A stretch of DNA of 64,000 nt from Pachydiplax longipennis. Its lineage: Eukaryota > Arthropoda > Insecta > Odonata > Libellulidae. The stretch lies in contig JAVFKF010000004.1 of NCBI GenBank assembly GCA_036926295.1, forward strand, positions 68,901,001-68,965,000. The letters run 5' to 3'. This document shows, piece after piece, positions 58,210-64,000 of this stretch (position 1 is its first letter; the number at the start of each line of letters is the position of its first letter). Made by a program: the position numbers and the translations under genes. Below the pieces are notes generated by a model. It made no database searches. It was not told the DNA's origin and saw only the letters and a program-made list of their open reading frames with translations.

Positions 58210-58808
58210 TTTCCTAAACTATAATTTCCTCTACGTTGGAGATGAATCCCATCCCTTCCCAAGTCCCTCTGATTAACGTAGTTGTTTGGATTAACGAAAC
58301 TCAATCCCTGACATTTGCAAACCCATTCTATTCCCCTGTTAATATAATTTATTTTCCCAGGTGCCACATCCCTTATCCCCGGAAAACATTCTACTACTGC
58401 CCCCTTATTTCTACATTCATTCCCACTAAATCTCACCATTGAGTCTCCTAGAATCCTAACCTTCTTGAAAGAATCAGAAGTTGAATTATTTTGTAAAGGG
58501 GAAAGTTTTTTGCTACTTATCTGTTTTTTCAACTCCACGTTCTCCAATGTCAGTCTCTTCACTCTATCCTTCTCTTCCTCCAGTTGCTTCAACAGTTTTT
58601 GGATCAAGGCATCCTTCTCCTCCGTCGTAGTCCTTTCCCTCTTCTTGGAGCAGATGCTGCATCTCCAGTCGTCCTCAATACAATTTTCTACTTTAAAAAG
58701 GCTGCAGCTAAAATGGAAAAATTTCTTACAGTCCCCACAGGACACTCCGTTCTTAACCAACTTATTGCACGCAACGCATTTGGAAGACGAAACACCTTTT
58801 GCTGCCAT
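58164..58808 (-). CDS. CR1-A ORF1: PHD-like zinc finger, coiled coil, shortened esterase-like domain
   Basis: I take the start at MAAKGVSSS (58808); the frame extends upstream to 58877. Residues about 9-56 form a C4HC3 PHD-like finger: CVACNKLVKNGVSCGDC, HFSC and WRCSIC. A Glu/Lys-rich coiled coil follows (LLKQLEEEKDRVKRLTLE). Then comes an SGNH-esterase start, ILGDSMVR, and the block-V DGIHLQRRGN. The central part with the GTND block is missing: PGIRDVAPG joins INRGIEWVCK in frame, so the esterase should be inactive. CR1 ORF1 proteins commonly have this architecture and bind nucleic acid or lipid. Confidence 0.8.
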   Translation of the reverse strand: MAAKGVSSSKCVACNKLVKNGVSCGDCKKFFHFSCSLFKVENCIEDDWRCSICSKKRERTTTEEKDALIQKLLKQLEEEKDRVKRLTLENVELKKQISSKKLSPLQNNSTSDSFKKVRILGDSMVRFSGNECRNKGAVVECFPGIRDVAPGKINYINRGIEWVCKCQGLSFVNPNNYVNQRDLGRDGIHLQRRGNYSLGKCFADAVTRSMDLGN

Positions 58809-59072
58809 TATGACGCCTTTCACTTTTCCTCCGGGAGCTACTACTAGACACATCCTTTCTCCTTGACGACTGAGCACCGACTGATGGCATAAGATAACAG
58901 ATAAATGGAAACATTACAACCCAATGAATAATCATGAATAAGACAACAGAAAATGGAGCATTGAATACACCACAACACAAAAAATATTTCACATACAATT
59001 TAGATAATTTTTAGCATAAAATTTTTCCCCAAAGAAAAAAGGTTGTCCAATACACACAGAAAACTTATTACA

Positions 59073-60296
59073 CTACACTACAGGTATCATTTTTAATCTA
59101 TTTTTAAAATCCTTTATATTTTCCGGCAAGGGTTTAAGTACTCCTTCAGGTAACCTATTCCACTCCTTTATTCCCCTATTTATGAAAAAATACTTAGCTA
59201 CATCTGTCCTTTGTTTCCTTAATTTTAATTTTAGTTCGTGATCCCCTTTAGCTATGTAACTTGGCCCTTGCATTCTTGATTTAAGTTCTTCCCAAGCATC
59301 ACCCCCTGTTCTAACCTGGAATATATCTATCAATCTGTTTATTTTTCTTCTATTTTCTAATGATTCCCACCCGAGTATTTTTAGCATTTCATTTACGCTG
59401 TCCCTCTTCTTTTGCCTACCCAATACATATATTGCAGCCTTTCTTTGTACTTTTTCAATCTTATAAATATTTGACTTGTCGTGCAGATCCCAGACATTGG
59501 TTGCATACTCTAACATTGGCCTAACTATTGCTTTATACCCTAATTCCTTTGCCTCTTTGCTGCTTCCCTTCAAATTTCTCATGACGTAATGTAAAGTTTT
59601 CAGCGCTTTGGACGAAATTTTATCTACGTGAGGTCCCAGTCCCCAGTCTTTTGTCAGTATGATACCTAAGTATTTACATTCCTCTACCCTTGGAATAAGT
59701 TCTCCATCGAGCATATAGTTAATCTGCCTTTTCATCCTCTTGTTTGTAAAAGTAATATGTTTGCTTTTCTTTGTGTTCATTTTCATTCCATTACATTTAG
59801 CCCACTTCTCAACCATATCTAAATCTCTTTGAAGTGCAATTGAGTCTTCCTCAGTTTTTATTTCCCTATAAACAATGCAATCATCTGCAAAAAGCCGAAT
59901 ACTGGACAAAATATTTTTTGGTAAGTCATTAACATAAATTAAGAAGAGTAGTGGCCCAATTACACTTCCCTGTGGCACGCCGGAAGTAATATTGACATCT
60001 TCGGAGAAGCTCTCGCCAATTTTAACCCGCTGAGTTCTTCCTATTAAAAAATATTTTAACCACCTTTTGACCCTGTCATCTATATTTAATTTTTCTATTT
60101 TTGTAAACAACCGATCATGTGGAACTGTGTCAAAGGCTTTATAAAAATCGATGACTATACCATCAACCTCTCTTCTCTCATCTAGCGAATCCGCTATATC
60201 CTGGCATAACCCTAGAAGTTGTGTCTCGCATGAATACTCTCCTCTGAACCCATGCTGGCATTTACAGAGCCATTCGGTTTCCCTCCAATAATTTTA
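59073..60296 (-). mobile_element. CR1-B, RT C-terminal half, open reading frame
   Basis: About 407 codons stay open from the edge of the LTR element to 59073: WRETEWLCKC, GEYSCETQLLGLCQDI, VIDFYKAFDTVPHD, SGVPQGSVIGPLLFLIYVND, the catalytic FADD, YLGIILTKDWGLG, YATNVWDLH and FFINRGIKEWNRLP. It is closely related to CR1-A. It is cut on its 5' side at 60296 by the LTR element; the rest of CR1-B should lie beyond that element. Its 3' UTR is interrupted by CR1-A near 58999. Confidence 0.88.
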
Positions 60297-60592
60297 TGGA
60301 GGGTAACGCAGCGAGGTGAATAACGAGTATGCCCACATGAGTTTAAATAGGTTTATTGCCGCACAATGACAAAGATACAGTGAAACACGTGGCCGGCTAA
60401 GTTGTGCAGAGTAGGTACGCGAGGCGTGTTGCTTCTTCGGCAGCCAGGAAGAGAGTGAGTCCTCCCTCGTGGTCGGGACTATGCTTGCTTTCACTTCCAT
60501 TCTCTCGCCAGGCGTCTCTGCTTTCCTGGCGGCAGACTATGATGGCTGCCCAGCGCATATACGATATGGCCGCCATCCGTGTGTCCACTACA
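60297..60592 (-). mobile_element. 3' LTR, 296 bp, of the CsRn1-like element
   Basis: On the - strand it starts TGTAGTGGACACACGG directly after a purine tract (GCAGGGGGGTGG) and ends ACCCTCCA, so it begins TG and ends CA. It borders CR1-B at 60296. The matching 5' LTR is off the window. Confidence 0.8.
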
Positions 60593-60606
60593 CCACCCCC
60601 CTGCTT
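60593..60606 (-). other. Polypurine tract
   Basis: The - strand reads AAGCAGGGGGGTGG, immediately before the TG of the 3' LTR, where second-strand DNA synthesis of an LTR element is primed. Confidence 0.75.
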
Positions 60607-60638
60607 AACCTGTAAGGTAGCAAAAAAAAATACAGAGA

Positions 60639-63600
60639 TTAGTCACAAGTAAAATCCTGCAAATGCTGGGGGAAATGTACTCGTCTGCCGGATCTTGTTT
60701 GTCTTTGCTCGGCAGGTGGTGTTTCTTCTGGTGCTTTTGGAGGTATATAGGCAGGTTCCTCCTGCATAATGTATGCAGGCTTGAGTCTATCAATGGAGAC
60801 ATTGATTATTTTTCCCCTGCACTGCAATTTGCATGCTTTTGGTTCCCTATGGATGACCTTGAATGGACCATCATAGGGAGGCTGCAGTGACTCTCTTATG
60901 GAATCATTCCTAAGGAAGACATGAGAGGCTGTCTTGAGATCCTTAAAAACGAACACTCTCTTCTCTCCATGGCGACTTGCAGGCACTGGTTGGATGGACT
61001 GCATTTTCAACCTCAACTGTTCAGCAAATGAGGTAGGATCTGCCTCTCTGGTTGCTGATGAACATAGGAATTCTCCAGGAAGCCTTATGGGGTCTCCATA
61101 AACTAATTCGGCAGAAGTAGCTTGAAGATCCTCCTTCCATGCGGCCCTTATGCCAAGGAGAACTGCTGGTAAGGCGTCAACCCAGTTTACATTTTGATGG
61201 CACATGATAGCAGACTTCAGCTGACGATGGAATCTCTCTATCATGCCATTTGATGAGGGATGGTATGCTGTTGTCCGAATGTGGGATGTGCCTATCAATT
61301 GAGTTAGCTCTTGAAAGAGCTGGGACTCAAATTGTCGTCCTTGGTCAGATGTGATGCGAAGTGGAGTTCCAAAGCGTGCAATCCATCCTGCAAAAAGTGA
61401 ACGAGCAATGGTTTCTGCCGTGATGTCCTCAATGGGTATTGCCTCAGGCCATCGAGTAAACCGGTCGATGCAAGTAAGGCAGTATCGCTTCCCTCGTGCA
61501 TATGGCAATGGTCCTACCAGGTCAATATGGATGTGCTCAAATCTGGAAGCAGGAGCACCAAACGTACCTAGGGGAGAGATGGTATGACGAGAAATCTTTG
61601 CACGTTGGCATGGTATGCATGCTTTGGCCCATTCTCTACAATCTTTCTTTATGGATGGCCATACATAACGGTCAGCTACCAGTTTCGCAGATGCTTTAAT
61701 TCCCGGGTGTGCCAATCCATGTAAGGAATTGAATATTTGCCGACGGTAAGGCATGGTTACGAATGGGCGAGCACTCTGTGTTGAGAAATCGCAATACAGG
61801 CTAACAGAAGAGCCTGGAATTGCAATTCTTTGAAGGTGCAGGGATGAGGAATCTCTGAGGAATGATTGCAATTCCTCGTCATTCTCCTGTGACTTGGCAA
61901 GAGTTTCCAAGTCCACTGTCACTTGAACACTCTCTATCCTGGATAGAGTATCAGCCACAATATTGTTTTTACCTGCAACATGGCGGATATCTGTTGTGAA
62001 TTGGGCGATAAAGTCCAACTGTCTAAACTGTCTCGGGGTGCACTTCTCTGGCTTCTGGCGGAAGGCAAACATCAAGGGCTTATGGTCGGTAAAAATGGTG
62101 AAGTGTCGTCCCTCGACCATGTGTCGAAAGTGACGAACAGCTCTATGGATCGCCAATAGTTCACGGTCGTATGGGCTGTAGTTGACCTCGGATGGTGCTA
62201 ATTTCTTTGAGAAAAAAGCAAGAGGTTGCCAACCATCGCCAGTCTGTTGCTGCAGGGCGGCGCCAATGGTGTTGCCAGATGCATCTGCAAAGAGGGCTAG
62301 AGGATACATGGGATTAGGATGAGCAAGTAATGTAGCTTTACATAAGGAGTCTTTACATTCTGTGAATGCACTTTTAAGTTCCTCAGTCCAAATAATCTTA
62401 TCACCCTTCTTTGGTTTACCACTAAGTACACCATGTAAAAGTGCCTGCTGAGCAGCAGCATTTGGGATAAAACGTCTGTAAAAGTTAATCATACCCAAGA
62501 ATTGTCTCAAGTCTTTTACATTCTGAGGTAATGGATAGTTTTTGATGGCACTCACTTTGTCATCCAGCGGTTTGGTTCCTTCGGCGGAAACACTATAGCC
62601 AAGGAATTCGACATTACCTACACCAAACACACATTTTGCGGGATTAATCAGTACACAAAAATCGCGAAGACGCTGAAAAAGTTCGGCGAGGTGCCGTTCA
62701 TGCTCATCTTCTGTCTCCGAAAACACTAAAATATCATCTAAATATGCGTAGCAAAAACTTAGTCCACGTAACACTTCGTCGATAAACCGCTGAAAAGTTT
62801 GTGCAGCGTTCCTCAATCCGAATGCCATATATGGAAATTCGAATAAACCGAAGGGTGTTGTGACTGCTGTCTTCGGGATGTCCTCTGGATGCACCGGTAT
62901 TTGATTGTATGCGCGAACCAGGTCAATCTTAGAAAAGAATGTCTTACCGTGTAGATGCATGGTAAAATCTTGTATATGAGGCACGGGATACTTGTCCGGA
63001 ACCGTTCGCGCGTTGAGGGCACGGTAGTCTCCGCATGGGCGCCACTCATCTCCCTTCTTTGGCACCATATGGAGGGCGGAAGACCAACAGCTATCCGACC
63101 TTCTGGCAATCTTCAGGCTTACCATCATTTCGAATTCCCGCTTGGCAATGGCAAGTTTCTCCGGGGACAAACGGCGTGGTTTACAGGAGACTGGAGGGCC
63201 TGGCGTCGTGCGGATATGATGCACCGTGGAGTGTGATGTCTCCCTGTGGATGCCGGCGGGGGCTGTAATTTCCGGAAACCGCGAAAGGATCTCGTGGAAT
63301 CGAGAAGTTCCATTGATGGCGCGAACATTCTCCATGCAATGGCGGGCTACGATTCCTGCGACGGAGAGCGTGGTAATGGTATCCACGATTCTTCTGCCCC
63401 TAATATCCACTAACAGTCCGAAGTGCTTGAGAAAATCGGCCCCGATGATCGGCTTCGACACATCAGCTACCACAAAACGCCAAGTGAATGCGCGCCTCAA
63501 ACTAAAGTCTAGGTTTAGTGTTAACCACCCGTAAGTCGAAATGACGGTGTCATTCGCCGCGAATAATTGATAATTAGTCTTAATTCGCGGGCCGTTTACG

Positions 63601-63767
63601 TAGCGACGGGGATAAACGCACAGATCGGAACCAGTATCTACTAAAAAGGTTTTACCTGTGGTAGCGTCCGTGACGTAAAGGCGGCAGGAATGAGGGCTGC
63701 AGTCGGCGGCCGCGTCTACCGACTGGCCGGGGCGTTTCCCGCGACGAAGCTGCATGGTTTGGTGCAT
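60639..63767 (-). CDS. Pol of a CsRn1-like Ty3/gypsy retrotransposon, 1042 codons
   Basis: It encodes protease, RT, RNase H and integrase. Visible: protease FLVDTGSD (44-48 for DTGSD); RT with YMAFGLRNAAQTFQ and AYLDDILVF (YLDD 342-345); RNase H from ALFADASGN (about 490) to NNIVADTLSR (610); integrase zinc finger H683, H687, C717, C720; core D749 (HIDLVGP), D808 (SDQG) and E844 (NGMIERFH). All catalytic residues are present and there is no stop, so the element is young. The start overlaps gag by about 50 bases in the -1 frame, so Pol is probably made by -1 frameshifting. No chromodomain is seen. It lies antisense to the host genes. Confidence 0.93.
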   Translation of the reverse strand: MHQTMQLRRGKRPGQSVDAAADCSPHSCRLYVTDATTGKTFLVDTGSDLCVYPRRYVNGPRIKTNYQLFAANDTVISTYGWLTLNLDFSLRRAFTWRFVVADVSKPIIGADFLKHFGLLVDIRGRRIVDTITTLSVAGIVARHCMENVRAINGTSRFHEILSRFPEITAPAGIHRETSHSTVHHIRTTPGPPVSCKPRRLSPEKLAIAKREFEMMVSLKIARRSDSCWSSALHMVPKKGDEWRPCGDYRALNARTVPDKYPVPHIQDFTMHLHGKTFFSKIDLVRAYNQIPVHPEDIPKTAVTTPFGLFEFPYMAFGLRNAAQTFQRFIDEVLRGLSFCYAYLDDILVFSETEDEHERHLAELFQRLRDFCVLINPAKCVFGVGNVEFLGYSVSAEGTKPLDDKVSAIKNYPLPQNVKDLRQFLGMINFYRRFIPNAAAQQALLHGVLSGKPKKGDKIIWTEELKSAFTECKDSLCKATLLAHPNPMYPLALFADASGNTIGAALQQQTGDGWQPLAFFSKKLAPSEVNYSPYDRELLAIHRAVRHFRHMVEGRHFTIFTDHKPLMFAFRQKPEKCTPRQFRQLDFIAQFTTDIRHVAGKNNIVADTLSRIESVQVTVDLETLAKSQENDEELQSFLRDSSSLHLQRIAIPGSSVSLYCDFSTQSARPFVTMPYRRQIFNSLHGLAHPGIKASAKLVADRYVWPSIKKDCREWAKACIPCQRAKISRHTISPLGTFGAPASRFEHIHIDLVGPLPYARGKRYCLTCIDRFTRWPEAIPIEDITAETIARSLFAGWIARFGTPLRITSDQGRQFESQLFQELTQLIGTSHIRTTAYHPSSNGMIERFHRQLKSAIMCHQNVNWVDALPAVLLGIRAAWKEDLQATSAELVYGDPIRLPGEFLCSSATREADPTSFAEQLRLKMQSIQPVPASRHGEKRVFVFKDLKTASHVFLRNDSIRESLQPPYDGPFKVIHREPKACKLQCRGKIINVSIDRLKPAYIMQEEPAYIPPKAPEETPPAEQRQTRSGRRVHFPQHLQDFTCD

Positions 63768-64000
63768 CTCCGGGCGTTGTCACCGAACCGCTGATGGTAC
63801 CAGCACACGTCGCCATTTTGAGGCTGGAACCTGCGACCTCGTGAACGGCTGCGTGAGCGTTGGCGGGTCCTCTGCGGGGGTCGCTCCAATTTTAGGGCTG
63901 CTATCTCTCTGGTGAGCTCGTCCATCCTCGCCATCAAGGATTCGATGAGCGGGAACGGGCTTCCGGCGGCGTGGACCTGGGGCCTCGGGGAGAAGTCGTT
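63716..64000 (-). CDS. Gag C-terminal part of the same element (runs off the window)
   Basis: Open to the window edge, then ending at 63716. A basic Arg/Ser stretch (RTRQRSRSRSRGRR) is followed by CWYHQRFGDNARRCTKPC, a C-x2-H-x9-C-x3-C motif. That CHCC arrangement with FGD.AR.C is the hallmark of CsRn1-clade Gag and replaces the usual CCHC knuckle. The capsid part lies outside the window. Confidence 0.85.
   Translation of the reverse strand, partial: NDFSPRPQVHAAGSPFPLIESLMARMDELTREIAALKLERPPQRTRQRSRSRSRGRRFQPQNGDVCWYHQRFGDNARRCTKPCSFVAGNAPASR

Larger units (their letters stand above)
54759..58998 (-). mobile_element. CR1-A, near full-length CR1-clade LINE
   Basis: The - strand has a 5' UTR of about 190 bases, ORF1, an overlapping ORF2 and a 450-base 3' UTR ending in a CTGCCACCTG hairpin region and a short AATA-type tail. 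The PHD-like plus esterase-like ORF1 and an EEP-RT ORF2 mark the CR1 clade. ORF2 has no stop, so it may be recent. It is inserted in the 3' UTR of CR1-B. Confidence 0.85.

Noticed and set aside
57924..58866. Long + strand frames opposite CR1 ORF1/ORF2
   Set aside because: They are shadows of the antisense CR1 coding sequence.

Overview
This is eukaryotic nuclear DNA, almost certainly from an arthropod and probably an insect. It is AT-rich, carries spliced genes with GT-AG introns, and holds CR1, Penelope, Ty3/gypsy, Tc1/mariner and Harbinger-type mobile DNA. The one confidently recognised host gene is nemo (Nemo-like kinase, NLK). Its C-terminal end as read here, ending HPSELPPSPHQWE, is of the insect nemo type.

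Layout. Bases 1-10581 contain no recognisable exon and are best read as an upstream nemo intron with scattered tRNA-derived SINEs and fold-back hairpins. Eight coding exons of nemo lie on the + strand between 10582 and 20608. Together they give 375 residues, from just after the glycine-rich loop to the stop codon. The exon with the ATP-binding loop and the N terminus lies outside the window. A long 3' UTR follows, with several Pumilio-type motifs and a good poly(A) signal near 23308. A second + strand gene seems to begin near 25191 (MALLNK) and continues in a 27266-27350 exon; its identity is uncertain and its later exons are not visible.

From about 28.4 kb to the right edge the window is dense, nested mobile DNA, nearly all of it on the - strand. 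That fits insertion into a very large intron of the second + strand gene. In order: a LINE 3' tail; relics of an unusual retroelement family whose reverse transcriptase carries YLDDWL (31.0-31.7, 35.7-38.0 and 39.4-41.1 kb); an R2-like LINE relic; a Tc1/mariner relic; a 5' LTR with a tRNA-Lys primer site and a partial gag (34.1-35.4 kb); a Harbinger relic; Penelope-like elements with a GIY-YIG domain and a probable hammerhead ribozyme (42.4-46.0 kb); two copies of a segmental duplication (44.6-46.7 and 52.7-54.6 kb) each carrying a Tc1-like transposase; a LINE at 47.5-48.4 kb; a near-intact CR1 with ORF1 and a 1001-codon ORF2 (54.76-59.0 kb) nested in an older CR1; and a CsRn1-like Ty3/gypsy element with an open pol and a 3' LTR (60.3 kb to the edge).

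The most unusual material is the YLDDWL retroelement at 35.7-38.0 kb, which combines an initiator-tRNA-Met-like primer site with an inverted duplication of the 3' end of its own pol. Next are the Penelope hammerhead motif and the layered insertion history, which can be dated because one copy of the duplication preserves the empty target site of an insertion in the other.
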